Assembly (NCBI GenBank): GCA_029260475.1
Contig: JAJDDE010000076.1
Location: forward strand, 1-34,079
Source of the DNA: Phycisphaerales bacterium
GTDB taxonomy: Bacteria > Planctomycetota > Phycisphaerae > Phycisphaerales > UBA1924
Direction: 5' to 3'
Length of the DNA stretch: 34,079 nt
This document shows positions 1 to 8,310 of the stretch, one piece after another. Both the position numbers and the translations under genes were made by a program. Position 1 is the first letter of the stretch, and each line of letters begins with the position of its first letter. The notes under the pieces are model-generated. The model searched no databases, had not been told where the DNA came from, and saw only the letters and a program-made list of their open reading frames with translations.

Positions 1-1464
1 GACTTCGTGAGGCGACAGGTTCTGCGCCTCGTCCACGATCATGAACTGGTGCGGGATTGAGCGCCCGCGGATGTAGGTGAGCGCCTCCATCACGAGCTTG
101 CCGTCGGCGAGCATCTTGCCGATGCGCTGCTCGGCGGACTGGCTGTCGGCGTGCTGCGTCCCGGCGCCGCGGGTGGACATGAGGTAGGTGAGGTTGTCGA
201 AGATGGGCTGCATCCACTGGGCGAGCTTCTCGTCCTTGTCGCCCGGCAGGTACCCCAGGTCTCGCCCCATCGGCATGATGGGGCGTGCGACGAGGAGCTT
301 GTCGTAGCGGCTCTCGGCGCCGAAGGTTTTGCTCATGCCGGCGGCGAGGGCCAGGAGGGTCTTGCCCGTGCCCGCGGAGCCGATGAGGGAAACCAGGCGG
401 ATGTCGTCGTCCATCAGCAGGTCGAGCGCCATGGTCTGCTGGACGTTGCGGGCCATGATGCCGTAGACGGGTTTGTTGCGGTGCCCGGCGATGGGCGTCA
501 TGTGGTCGGTGTCGCCGATGCGCCGCGCGAGGCCGGTGTGCGACTCGTCGGTCCGGTCGATCATCAGCGCGTAGCCGTTGGGCGGTATGGTGCCCTCGGG
601 GTCCAGGCCCGCGGCTTCCATCGCCTCGGAGAGAGCGGCGATCGCGAGCACGCGCTGGGAGTACAGCTCGTCGATGGTCGCGCCGTCGCAGCGCAGGGTG
701 ACGTACCCGCTGTAGAGCTGGTCTACGTCCACCTTCATGTTCTCGAAGTCCTCGGCGTTGAGGCCCAGGGCGTCGGACTTGATGCGGCAGTTGATGTCCT
801 TGGTGACCAGGACCACGTTGTCGCCTCTGGCGTGGTGCGCGAGGGCGACGCCGATGATCCGGTCGTCGGGCTTGTCGTAGGAGAGCGGCGGCGTAAGGGC
901 GGTGGGGGCCATCTCGACGCGGAGCGTGCCGGTGGGGCCGTACGGCCCGGCCTCCGGGAGCGCGGGGTCGCCGTTGCCCAGTTCGACGCCGTGATCGAGG
1001 CGGCCGATGTTCCGGAGGCGGTCGAGGTAGCGGATGGTCTCACGTGCGGAGCGGCCGCGATTGTCGTTGTCGCCCTTGAAACGGTCGAGCTCCTCGAGAA
1101 CGGTGAAAGGCACAACGACGTCGTTCTCTTTGAAGACAAAGAGCGCCTTGGGGTTGTGCAAGAGCACGTTGGTATCGAGGACGAAGGTCTTCACGGTGGT
1201 GTCGGAGGCACGCTCCGGAGCCTTCTTCGGCGTCGGAGCCTTCGCGCTGGAGCCCGACTTGGGCTTCTTGGGGGCATCGATGGTCGGCGAAACACCCGAA
1301 ACGGGGTCTATAAGGCGGTCGGTGCTGCTCAAGCCCTGCTCCTGCTGATCTGTGCGTGCATTCGGGACGGTCGTCGAGGGGTGGTCACCACCGACGGTAG
1401 GCGTGTCGGTGCGCGGGGTGACGTCTCCGACGCGGGCGTCGTTTATGTCGGTGGACGGTGTCAC
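1..1464 (-). CDS. PhoH-like protein with N-terminal PIN domain (3' end outside window)
   Basis: This is a PIN-PhoH protein: an RNase-fold PIN domain joined to a PhoH P-loop ATPase, a family linked to RNA metabolism. The PIN motif FVLDTNVLLHNP lies near residue 97 and the Walker A GSAGTGKT near residues 361-369. The Walker B stretch MIVDEAQNLSPHEV comes just before the window edge, so the last part of the ATPase domain is missing. I chose the GTG at 1464, just downstream of an in-frame stop (1471-1473). The next good candidate is a GTG at 1194 directly before the PIN domain. If 1464 is right, the first 90 or so residues are a Pro/Thr/Ser/Ala-rich low-complexity tail unusual for the family. It is divergent from the NERD gene across about 200 nt. 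Family assignment is secure; the start is not. Confidence 0.9.
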   Translation of the reverse strand, partial: MTPSTDINDARVGDVTPRTDTPTVGGDHPSTTVPNARTDQQEQGLSSTDRLIDPVSGVSPTIDAPKKPKSGSSAKAPTPKKAPERASDTTVKTFVLDTNVLLHNPKALFVFKENDVVVPFTVLEELDRFKGDNDNRGRSARETIRYLDRLRNIGRLDHGVELGNGDPALPEAGPYGPTGTLRVEMAPTALTPPLSYDKPDDRIIGVALAHHARGDNVVLVTKDINCRIKSDALGLNAEDFENMKVDVDQLYSGYVTLRCDGATIDELYSQRVLAIAALSEAMEAAGLDPEGTIPPNGYALMIDRTDESHTGLARRIGDTDHMTPIAGHRNKPVYGIMARNVQQTMALDLLMDDDIRLVSLIGSAGTGKTLLALAAGMSKTFGAESRYDKLLVARPIMPMGRDLGYLPGDKDEKLAQWMQPIFDNLTYLMSTRGAGTQHADSQSAEQRIGKMLADGKLVMEALTYIRGRSIPHQFMIVDEAQNLSPHEV

Positions 1465-1664
1465 GCGTGGTCACTCTCTCTCGCTCTGTGCAGGAGGGAG
1501 CGCCCGGCGTCCCGGCACCCCCGACCTGTTGTGTGGTCGTGCGTCCGTGCAACGTTTGGAGTGTATCGGTCGATTCTGCGCGTTGGGTGAAGAGAGGGTG
1601 CAAAGGCGGGGCATCGGAGCCCCTTGCCTGTTATGGTTTTGGAAGGAATGGAGGTCCGCCGCAG

Positions 1665-2723
1665 ATGATGATTCTCGAGTACGTCCCCGCCTCGCCCGGC
1701 ACGAAAGACCCGAGACGCTTGGCCGGGATGAAGGCTGAAGAGCAGATGGCGCACTACCTCGGGCGTGCGTTCGGTGAGTCCAAGGACGTGATGTTGCTGC
1801 ACGGGTTGAGACTCGTGGACGAGACTCAGCGTGAACCCAACGGCGGTCCCTTCGTGGCCCAGATCGATCATCTGGTGCTGCACCGGCACGGTGCGTTTAT
1901 TGTGGAGAGCAAGTCGTGCCTGGGCTCGGTCCGGATCACGCCGAGTGCTTCCGGGGCGGATGAGTGGGCGATCAAATCGCGCAAAAGCAATCGATACAAC
2001 GGGATGCCTTCACCGCTTGCTCAGGCGAAGCGCCAGGCCGACGCGCTGCGGAGATGCTTGCAGAAGCACGACAAGGAAGTGCTCGGGAAGATTCTCGGTC
2101 TGAAGCAGCGGACGTTCACGAACATGCCGATTCAGTTCATCGCTGCCATCGGCGATGGCGGCGTGATCGACAATGAGAAGGGGTGGGTTCCACCCCGGAA
2201 GCCGTATGCGGGCACCGTGGAAAAAGCGGACAACGTATGCGTGTTCATCGAGAATGAGATGGCCAAGCACCGCGAGAACGACAGAGCGCTCCTCGCCGAC
2301 ATGAAGAGTGAGTACGGCTGGTGGGCTTCCAAACCCGCCGAGGTGAATCACACTGCACGGCTGTTGTTCGCGCTGCATGCGCCGTTGAGGCCGGGCGCTG
2401 GAGTGCCCGCGCAACCCGTGCCGGCATCGCCACCGAAACGAACGCCAACACCATCCAAGGGGCCGAAGACCCCGCCCGCGGAGGACGCCGCCTGCAAGTC
2501 CTGCGGCGAGTCCCGCGCGCTCGACGCGATGTGCGGGAAGTTCGGGTACTACTGGAAGTGTCGATCGTGTGGTGTGAACACCACGATGCCGCGGGTGTGT
2601 TCGGCGTGCCGCTGCGCCGACAAAGAGGTGGTCCGCATCCAGAAACGTGGTCCCGAATACACCCGCCGGTGCGGGACGTGTTCGATCGCGGAGGTGATCT
2701 GGCGAGCGACGGGTGTGTCGTGA
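1665..2723 (+). CDS. NERD domain protein with C-terminal Cys-rich zinc ribbon
   Basis: A 352-residue protein. The N-terminal half carries a NERD (nuclease-related) core: QIDHLVLHRHGAFIVESKS near residues 65-85 gives the D...ExK pattern of this PD-(D/E)xK-like fold. A Pro-rich linker (PPKRTPTPSKGPKTPP) follows. The C-terminus has four CxxC pairs (CKSC, CRSC, CSAC, CGTC) with a CGKFGYYWKC stretch like topoisomerase-type zinc fingers, which suggests nucleic-acid binding. The start is the first ATG of an ATGATG pair, preceded by GGAGG at 1650-1654. The frame is open further upstream to 1458 but shows no family resemblance there. Its cellular role is unknown; NERD proteins are often assumed to act on DNA. 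No intact mobile-element gene adjoins it. Confidence 0.82.
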   Translation: MMILEYVPASPGTKDPRRLAGMKAEEQMAHYLGRAFGESKDVMLLHGLRLVDETQREPNGGPFVAQIDHLVLHRHGAFIVESKSCLGSVRITPSASGADEWAIKSRKSNRYNGMPSPLAQAKRQADALRRCLQKHDKEVLGKILGLKQRTFTNMPIQFIAAIGDGGVIDNEKGWVPPRKPYAGTVEKADNVCVFIENEMAKHRENDRALLADMKSEYGWWASKPAEVNHTARLLFALHAPLRPGAGVPAQPVPASPPKRTPTPSKGPKTPPAEDAACKSCGESRALDAMCGKFGYYWKCRSCGVNTTMPRVCSACRCADKEVVRIQKRGPEYTRRCGTCSIAEVIWRATGVS

Positions 2724-2757
2724 TAGTCTGACGCGACACCTCACACAGGAGATCACG

Positions 2758-3414
2758 ATGGACCTGCGCAAACCCCTCGTCGAAGGCATCGGCACCTTCT
2801 TCCTTGTCTTCACGATCGGGGCTGCGGTCCTCGGGGCGGCCGGTGATTTCGCACCATTGGCAATCGGTGTGGTGCTCGTCGCGCTGCTCTACATGGGCGG
2901 GCACATCTCCGGGGCGCACTACAACCCCGCGGTCACTCTCGCGGCGCTCATCCGCGGTGCGTGCACCGTGTCAGACGCGGTGCCGTACATCATCGCGCAG
3001 TTGATCGCGTCGGCGGCGGCCAGCGCCTGCGCCTTGTACGTCCGCGGTGGCGGCGCGGACATAGCGACCAACATCGATCTCTGGCCTACGATGCTTGTCG
3101 AGGCGCTCTTCACGTTCCTCTTGTGCTATGTCGTCCTGAACGTTGCGACCGCGAAGACGACCGCGGGCAACAGCTACTTCGGCATCGCGATCGGCTTCAC
3201 CGTGATGGCGGGCGCGTACGCAGTGGGCGACGTCTCCGGCGGGGCGTTTAATCCCGCTGCTGCTCTGGGATTTGGGATCATGGGGATGGTGGAATGGGCC
3301 GCGCTGTGGCCGCACCTCGCGGGGCAGATCGTGGGCGCGATCGTGTCGGCGTTGGTCTTCCTGTACGTCTGCAAGGACGCGGAGACCGAATCGGTCGAGG
3401 TGGAACGGGCGTAG
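2758..3414 (+). CDS. MIP-family channel (aquaporin-like)
   Basis: A 218-residue membrane channel with about six hydrophobic helices and the two NPA half-helices typical of aquaporins/glyceroporins: GAHYNPAVTLA near residue 63 and GGAFNPAAALG near residue 165. It would pass water or small neutral solutes across the inner membrane. The start ATG follows AGGAG at 2747-2751. The second NPA motif is followed by Ala rather than the Arg (NPAR) that forms the selectivity filter in AqpZ and GlpF, so substrate cannot be inferred. It sits 28 nt upstream of the tRNA-Arg gene on the same strand and may read into it. Confidence 0.88.
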   Translation: MDLRKPLVEGIGTFFLVFTIGAAVLGAAGDFAPLAIGVVLVALLYMGGHISGAHYNPAVTLAALIRGACTVSDAVPYIIAQLIASAAASACALYVRGGGADIATNIDLWPTMLVEALFTFLLCYVVLNVATAKTTAGNSYFGIAIGFTVMAGAYAVGDVSGGAFNPAAALGFGIMGMVEWAALWPHLAGQIVGAIVSALVFLYVCKDAETESVEVERA

Positions 3415-3442
3415 AATGGGGTGCCCGCACCGTGTGGGCCTT

Positions 3443-3516
3443 GCCCCGGTAGCTCAGTTGGATAGAGCAGCGGACTTCTAATCCGCCGGTCGCTGGTTCG
3501 AATCCAGCCCGGGGTG
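3443..3516 (+). tRNA. tRNA-Arg (anticodon TCT)
   Basis: A full cloverleaf can be folded by hand. The acceptor stem GCCCCGG (3443-3449) pairs with CCGGGGT (3509-3515), with a G-U at the end. The anticodon stem GCGGA/TCCGC holds loop CTTCTAA, so the anticodon is TCT (Arg, AGA codons). The T stem GCTGG/CCAGC holds loop TTCGAAT. The discriminator is G at 3516 and CCA is not encoded. A terminator hairpin follows immediately. Its 3' part is duplicated, with changes, at 21067-21101, which marks this gene as a likely integration target. Confidence 0.96.
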
Positions 3517-3520
3517 CTTC
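3486..3520 (+). repeat. Left copy of 35-nt repeat in tRNA-Arg 3' end (putative attL)
   Basis: The stretch runs from the end of the anticodon stem through the T arm, acceptor strand and 4 nt past the discriminator. It matches 21067-21101 at 30 of 35 positions by direct comparison, in the same orientation, 17.6 kb apart. Mismatches are at 3497, 3506, 3510, 3511 and 3515. Part of the match (GGTTCGAATCC-like) is generic to tRNAs, but the identity extends on both sides of it. Tyrosine integrases commonly recombine at tRNA 3' ends and leave such repeats; that this is an att site is inference. Confidence 0.65.
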
Positions 3521-3523
3521 GAG

Positions 3524-3549
3524 AACGCGGCCCATGTGGCCGCGTTTTT
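3524..3549 (+). terminator. Rho-independent terminator after tRNA-Arg
   Basis: AACGCGGCC (3524-3532) and GGCCGCGTT (3538-3546) form a perfect 9-bp stem around the 5-nt loop CATGT, followed by a run of T. It ends the tRNA (and perhaps aquaporin) transcript. A decayed hairpin with the same CGGCCCA core follows the right-hand tRNA repeat at about 21116-21131. Confidence 0.9.
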
Positions 3550-4020
3550 CTTTCCGAAGCCGTTGCCCTGCAAGCACTCAACTGGCATGGCACAAACCCC
3601 GTCGCTGCTGGAACAAGAAGCGGCAGGGCAATACGTACTACGTGAGGGTCGGCTGGTGCGCTGGAAGGCCGCATGAGGCGGATAGAGCGCGACTACCCCA
3701 TCGCCTCGGTCGGCGGTGACATCGGCTTGCCCGCGGACGACCCCGAGTGCCCCGCGCGCGGCAACACGGAACGCACCGAGTTCGGGCGTGTGGCTATGGG
3801 CGCCGTCCTCGACATGCTCGAGGAGGCGAAGGACCTCGACTCGCCGACACCGAGGTGGGTCCAGTCAATCGGCAACCAGCGTGGTGTTGGGTCGCAACCC
3901 ACCTCGACCTTGATGCACTGCCCGGACGAGAGGCCGAGCGCGAGGTCACCCTCCAGTTGCAAGCCGGACGCAAGTCGCAGACAATCCAAACGCGCGGACC
4001 AACCCGCGCCGGAGGTTTGC
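3550..4020 (+). other. Gene-poor stretch between tRNA-Arg and the xdh operon; no recognisable intact gene
   Basis: About 470 nt with fragments of open frame in all three plus frames but no protein I recognise. One frame contains WNKKRQGNTYYVRVG (about 3600-3650), faintly like the N-terminal arm-binding region of planctomycete tyrosine integrases, and it stops at 3719. The frame of the Mo subunit is open back to 3673, but that translation does not resemble xanthine dehydrogenase. Given its place beside a tRNA repeat, it may hold the remains of an integrase; this is speculation. The promoter of the xdh operon probably lies here, but I could not pick a convincing -35/-10 pair. Confidence 0.4.
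4011..4015 (+). promoter_or_regulatory. Ribosome binding site fixing the Mo-subunit GTG start
   Basis: A perfect GGAGG lies 5 nt before the GTG at 4021. It decides against the longer upstream in-frame extension, because the family-like sequence (QRLEGISKLTGRERYVDDL) begins exactly at this GTG. Confidence 0.8.
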
Positions 4021-6216
4021 GTGCAAAGACTCGAAGGCATCTCAAAGCTCACAGGTCGTGAGCGCTACGTCGACGACCTGCCCTTCGATGATGCCCTTTG
4101 GGGCATGACCGTCCGCACCCGCGTCCCCCGGGGGCGTATCCGCCAAATCAAGTTCGGTTCCGCGGTTGATTGGGCCGAGTTCGTCGTCGTCGATCATCGG
4201 GATATTCCCGGGCCCAACGAGGTCTTCCTCATCGAGCGCGACCAGCCCGTGCTCGCGGCGGACTACACGCGCCACATGCACGAGCCCGTTGTGCTTATCG
4301 CTCATCCCGATCGCGAGATGTGCCGCCGCGCCGTGGCGGACGTCCAGATTATCGTTGATGAAGAACCGCCCGCCCTCGACTACCGCCTCCCCGCGGGCCC
4401 CGAGCAGATACAGCGCAACAACGACAACCTGTTCAAAGTGCTCAAGATCGAGAAGGGCAATACCGAGCGCGCCCTCGAGCAAGCCGCCCACGTGGTTGAA
4501 GGGCTCTACGAAACCGGCGCTCAGGAACACGTCTATATAGAGAACCAGGGCATGATCGCCTGGGTGGAAGATGGTGTCGTCGTCACCAAGGGCTCGATGC
4601 AATGCCCGTACTACGTTGTCAACGCCCTCAAGCACGCACTCAACCGTGATGAGTCGCAGGTCCGCGTCATCCAGACGCCGACCGGCGGTGGCTTTGGTGG
4701 CAAGGAAGACTATCCCTCAAACCTCGCCCTCCACGCCGCACTCCTCGCCCTGAAGGCGAACCGCCCCGTCAAGATCATCTACGACCGCCCCGAAGACATG
4801 GCGGCAACAACGAAGCGCCACCCCGCGCAGACGCGACACCGGACAGGCTTCGACTCCGACGGCAAGCTCGTTGCCCAGCACATCGATGTCACAATGGATG
4901 GCGGCGCCTACGTCACGCTCTCGCCGGTTGTCCTGAGTCGCGGAATCATCCATGCCGCCGGACCCTACGCCTGTGACAATGTCCTGATTGACGGACGCGC
5001 GGTTCTTACCAACGCCGTTCCCTTCGGCGCCTTCCGCGGCTTTGGCGCCCCCCAAACCCTCTTCGCGCTCGAGCGTCACATGGATGTGTGCGCCGCTCAA
5101 CTCGGCATCGATCCCATCGAACTCCGCCGCATCAACCTCATCCGAGATGGACAGACCACCGCGACCGGACAGGTCATCAACGATGGAACCGATCGCACGG
5201 CAGTTCTCGATCAAGCCGCCCAAGCCATCCGCTTTCGTGAGAAGCAGCGAGCACACGAATCGTTCAATGCGACTGAGCCTTATCTCCGCCGCGGGGTCGG
5301 CCTCGCATGTTTTTGGCATGGAGCAGGCTTCACAGGCAGTGGCGAGGTCGCACTCAAGTCGCGCCTCCGCGTTCAAGGTCATGCCGACGGTCGAGTCGAG
5401 ATCCTCTCAAGCAGTACTGAGATGGGCCAGGGCACGTGGACCGTCTTCACGCAGATCGCCGCCGAGCACCTCGGCATCGCGCCCGCGGACATCATCATCA
5501 CCACGCCCGACACCTCGCGCGTTCCCAATAGCGGCCCGACGGTCGCCTCACGCACAGCTATGGTCGTGGGGCGTCTCGTCGAGCGCGCCTGCGACGACCT
5601 GCGCCAAAGTCTCGGCCTCGACAATGCCACCAGAGGTGAGGCTGTCACCGCCGCGATCCGCGCCTGGCACAACACGAACGCGGACCAATCTCTGTTTGGC
5701 GAAGCCCAGTACGAAAAGCCGCCCGGCATCAATTGGGACGACGACACATACGAGGGCGACGCGTACGGCACCTACGGCTGGGCGACGTACGCCGCTGAAG
5801 TCGAAATCGATCTGCGCACCTACACCGCCCGCGTTATCGATTTCGTCGCCGTTCAGGAAATCGGCAAAGTCCTCAACAATACTCTCGCACGAGGCCAGAT
5901 TCAGGGTGGCGTCGCGCAGGGCATCGGCTGGGCACTCCTCGAGGAATGCAAATGGGAGTTGGGAGGCATGAAGAACTGCCAGCTCACCAACTACATCATT
6001 CCCACGAGCGCTGACCTGCCACCCATCCGCGTCGCGTTCCTGGAAAACGCCTATGCCCACGGAGCGCAAGGAGCCAAGGGCATCGGCGAACTGCCTATGG
6101 ATGGACCCGGCCCCGCCATTGCAAACGCCATCGCCGACGCGATCGGCGTCCATGCCAATATCATCCCGCTGACGCCCGAACGCATCATGGGCATGATGGA
6201 CCAGACCCATGCCTGA
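4021..6216 (+). CDS. xdhA: Xanthine dehydrogenase, molybdenum-cofactor subunit
   Basis: A 731-residue molybdopterin-binding subunit that would hydroxylate hypoxanthine/xanthine to urate. Visible family motifs are QEHVYIE with Glu169 (equivalent to the purine-contacting Glu of bacterial XDH), TGGGFGGKED at 221-230 near the cofactor, AFRGFGAPQ with Arg339 (substrate-orienting Arg), MGQGTWTVFTQIAAEHLG, and GIGELP with Glu690, the position of the catalytic base. Length is normal for a separate Mo subunit. The Fe-S subunit starts inside its last 8 nt. Substrate identity rests on these residues plus the uricase pathway alongside; other members of the superfamily act on aldehydes or CO, so xanthine is likely rather than proven. 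Symbol follows the three-subunit E. coli naming. Confidence 0.92.
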   Translation: MQRLEGISKLTGRERYVDDLPFDDALWGMTVRTRVPRGRIRQIKFGSAVDWAEFVVVDHRDIPGPNEVFLIERDQPVLAADYTRHMHEPVVLIAHPDREMCRRAVADVQIIVDEEPPALDYRLPAGPEQIQRNNDNLFKVLKIEKGNTERALEQAAHVVEGLYETGAQEHVYIENQGMIAWVEDGVVVTKGSMQCPYYVVNALKHALNRDESQVRVIQTPTGGGFGGKEDYPSNLALHAALLALKANRPVKIIYDRPEDMAATTKRHPAQTRHRTGFDSDGKLVAQHIDVTMDGGAYVTLSPVVLSRGIIHAAGPYACDNVLIDGRAVLTNAVPFGAFRGFGAPQTLFALERHMDVCAAQLGIDPIELRRINLIRDGQTTATGQVINDGTDRTAVLDQAAQAIRFREKQRAHESFNATEPYLRRGVGLACFWHGAGFTGSGEVALKSRLRVQGHADGRVEILSSSTEMGQGTWTVFTQIAAEHLGIAPADIIITTPDTSRVPNSGPTVASRTAMVVGRLVERACDDLRQSLGLDNATRGEAVTAAIRAWHNTNADQSLFGEAQYEKPPGINWDDDTYEGDAYGTYGWATYAAEVEIDLRTYTARVIDFVAVQEIGKVLNNTLARGQIQGGVAQGIGWALLEECKWELGGMKNCQLTNYIIPTSADLPPIRVAFLENAYAHGAQGAKGIGELPMDGPGPAIANAIADAIGVHANIIPLTPERIMGMMDQTHA

Positions 6217-6691
6217 TTCAAACAACATCAATGTCGAGTTCACCCTCAACGGCAATCCGATCTCCATCGATGTCGCACCGCGGGATCGATTGCTTGACAC
6301 ACTGCGCTACGCCCTTGATTTGACCGGGGCAAAGGAAGGTTGCGGCGAGGGCGAATGCGGAGCATGCACCGTGTACCTCGACGGAGTGCCCGCGAATTCC
6401 TGCCTCATCCCGACATACCAAGTGTCCGGTCGCGCAATCGACACGATCGAATCTATCCCCGCCGATGCACTGAGCGACATGCTCGCAAGCGGCGCCACTC
6501 AGTGCGGCGCGTGCACGCCTGGCGTCGTCATGACCGCGTGCTGGCTCAAGCGCCATCCCGAGTTGCTCAAGACACACACCGTCCGCGAACTCATGGCAGG
6601 CAACCTCTGCCGCTGCACCGGATACGACGGCATCATCGACGGCATTACCGACGGCTGTCAGAGCAATTACGATCGTGGGAACGCCTCGTGA
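6209..6691 (+). CDS. Xanthine dehydrogenase, [2Fe-2S] subunit
   Basis: A 160-residue iron-sulfur subunit with both clusters of the family. The plant-ferredoxin-like cluster has Cys45, Cys50, Cys53 and Cys65 (CGEGECGACTVYLDG region). The helical-domain cluster has Cys99 and Cys102 (QCGACTPG) plus Cys134 and Cys136 (NLCRCTGYDGI). It passes electrons from the Mo site to the FAD subunit. It overlaps the end of the Mo subunit by 8 nt and the start of the FAD subunit by 4 nt (GTGA), so the three subunits are almost certainly translationally coupled. E. coli calls this subunit XdhC, which would clash with the accessory factor here, so no symbol is given. Confidence 0.95.
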   Translation: MPDSNNINVEFTLNGNPISIDVAPRDRLLDTLRYALDLTGAKEGCGEGECGACTVYLDGVPANSCLIPTYQVSGRAIDTIESIPADALSDMLASGATQCGACTPGVVMTACWLKRHPELLKTHTVRELMAGNLCRCTGYDGIIDGITDGCQSNYDRGNAS

Positions 6692-7524
6692 AAGTGCTTT
6701 CGCCCCGATCACTCGACGAAGCCTGTGCCTTGCTCGCGCGCGATCCTGCGCCGCGCCCCATCGCCGGCGCTACCGATATCCTCGTGCATTGGCCAGACAA
6801 CCTCAACGCCAAAGCCGAAACCGAAACCTATCTCGACATCTCAGCGCTCTCCGACCTGCGCCACATCACTCGAGAAGATGATGTGCTCACACTCGGCGCG
6901 TTGACCACCTATTGGGATGTCATTCAAAGCCAAGCATGCCGCGACGACTTCCCCATGCTCCTTGACGCTGCTCGCCAGGTCGGATCTGTCCAGATCCAAT
7001 CCCGCGGCACATGGGCCGGCAACATTGTCAACGCATCGCCCGCCGCCGATGGCGTCCCCGTTCTCATGGCCTACGACGCGACCGTTGTGCTGCGATCAAA
7101 GTCGGGCGAGATGGAAGTCCGCCTCGATGAGTTCTACTCCGGGTACAAGCAGATGCAGCGCCGCCCTGACCAACTCATCACCGCCATCCGCATCCCGCGT
7201 CGCACCTATGACACTCAGATTTTCGAGAAAGTCGGCCCGCGCCGTGCACAGGCCATCTCCAAAGTTGGCCTGGCCATCACCCACTCAACCGAAGGGTGGC
7301 GCGTCGTCGCCGCCGCCGTCGCGCCGATGATTCTCCGTTGTAAATCAGTCGAGGCGCTCCTTGAATCTGGCGCTCCTGTCCGTTCTCCGGACGATCTTGC
7401 GCAGGCCATCGACCAAGACGTTGCGCCCATCGATGACATCCGTTCCACCCGCGAGTACCGCCAGCGCGTTCTCGCACGTCTGATCTACCACGACCTCAAG
7501 GGCGTGCTGCCCGCCTTCTCCTGA
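6688..7524 (+). CDS. xdhB: Xanthine dehydrogenase, FAD-binding subunit
   Basis: A 278-residue FAD subunit of the CoxM/XDH-M family. The N-terminal FAD-binding motif RPIAGATDILVHW lies near residues 24-36. The second signature, QSRGTWAGNIVNASPAADG, follows at about 104-122, the usual TxGGNI/SPxGD region. A C-terminal CO-dehydrogenase flavoprotein domain follows. It takes electrons from the Fe-S subunit and reduces NAD or another acceptor. The GTG start at 6688 overlaps the previous stop as GTGA. The frame is open upstream inside the Fe-S gene, but only as an antiphase reading. The order Mo, Fe-S, FAD differs from the common FAD-first layouts. Confidence 0.93.
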   Translation: MKVLSPRSLDEACALLARDPAPRPIAGATDILVHWPDNLNAKAETETYLDISALSDLRHITREDDVLTLGALTTYWDVIQSQACRDDFPMLLDAARQVGSVQIQSRGTWAGNIVNASPAADGVPVLMAYDATVVLRSKSGEMEVRLDEFYSGYKQMQRRPDQLITAIRIPRRTYDTQIFEKVGPRRAQAISKVGLAITHSTEGWRVVAAAVAPMILRCKSVEALLESGAPVRSPDDLAQAIDQDVAPIDDIRSTREYRQRVLARLIYHDLKGVLPAFS

Positions 7525-7527
7525 CCG

Positions 7528-8310
7528 ATGTCAATCGATGCCAACATACTGCACGCCGCAGGCCAGCTCGCCGCAACAGGCCAGCCCTTCGTCTTGCTGA
7601 CCGTTATCGCGACCAAAGGCAGCGCACCCCGCGAACCCGGTGCACGCATGATCTGGCGCCCGGGCGACGGCTTCATCGGCACCATCGGCGGTGGGCAGTT
7701 CGAACACCTCGCGCTCGGAACCGCTGAGCGAATCTTTCGCGATCGATCCTGCACGACCGAGCAATTCGTCCTCGGCGCCGAAGCCGAACAGTGCTGCGGC
7801 GGCGTCATGGACGTCTTCATTGAATACATCGGGCCAGCCCAACGTCTCATCATTTTCGGTGCGGGCCACGTCTCGCAGGCGCTCACGCAGCTGCTCTCCG
7901 CAGCGCCCTTCGAGCTCATCATCGCTGACGATCGCCCCGACTGGAACACCGCCGATCGCTTCCCGACGGCTCAACGGTTGACTGACTATGAAGCCGCACT
8001 GCGCGCTCTGCGCATTGCGCCCGCCGCAACGCTCGCCTGCGTGATGACCTGCTCACACGACACCGACTTCGATCTGCTTCGCGGGCTGCTGTCACTCGAC
8101 AGCCCGCCCGCGTTCGTCGGGCTCATCGGATCGAAGAGCAAACGCGTAAGCCTCTTCACCAGGCTCGTCGCCTCAGGCATCGCGCAGGAACGTGTACAGA
8201 CGATCCACTGCCCCATAGGTGTGGGTGATACCGGCAAGGAACCAGACCTCCTCGCCATCTCGATCGCTGCGCAACTGCTCATCGAGGCAAAGAAACTTGC
8301 CGCCCTCTAG
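7528..8310 (+). CDS. xdhC: Xanthine dehydrogenase accessory protein XdhC
   Basis: A 260-residue XdhC/CoxI-family chaperone that binds the molybdenum cofactor, promotes its sulfuration and delivers it to apo-xanthine dehydrogenase. The N-terminal XdhC domain has VIATKGSAPREPGARM and GTIGGGQFEHLA, then a CCGG motif near residue 90. The C-terminal Rossmann domain has LIIFGAGHVSQAL near residues 108-120 and ends with HCPIGVGDTGKEPDLLAISIAAQLL, a family signature shown here only as its recognisable core PIGVGDTGKEPDLLAISIA. It begins 3 nt after the FAD subunit and is overlapped by the next gene. Length is normal. Confidence 0.94.
   Translation: MSIDANILHAAGQLAATGQPFVLLTVIATKGSAPREPGARMIWRPGDGFIGTIGGGQFEHLALGTAERIFRDRSCTTEQFVLGAEAEQCCGGVMDVFIEYIGPAQRLIIFGAGHVSQALTQLLSAAPFELIIADDRPDWNTADRFPTAQRLTDYEAALRALRIAPAATLACVMTCSHDTDFDLLRGLLSLDSPPAFVGLIGSKSKRVSLFTRLVASGIAQERVQTIHCPIGVGDTGKEPDLLAISIAAQLLIEAKKLAAL

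Noticed and set aside
151-1590. Long plus-strand open frame opposite the PhoH gene
   Set aside because: Its translation has no family resemblance, while the minus strand encodes clear PIN and PhoH motifs; it is a GC-driven shadow.
3272-3481. Short protein ending VAQLDRAADF
   Set aside because: This ending is a translation of the tRNA-Arg 5' half, a well-known annotation artefact.
3673-4020. N-terminal extension of the Mo subunit of xanthine dehydrogenase
   Set aside because: Family-like sequence begins exactly at the GTG at 4021, which has GGAGG 5 nt upstream; the 116 extra residues resemble nothing.
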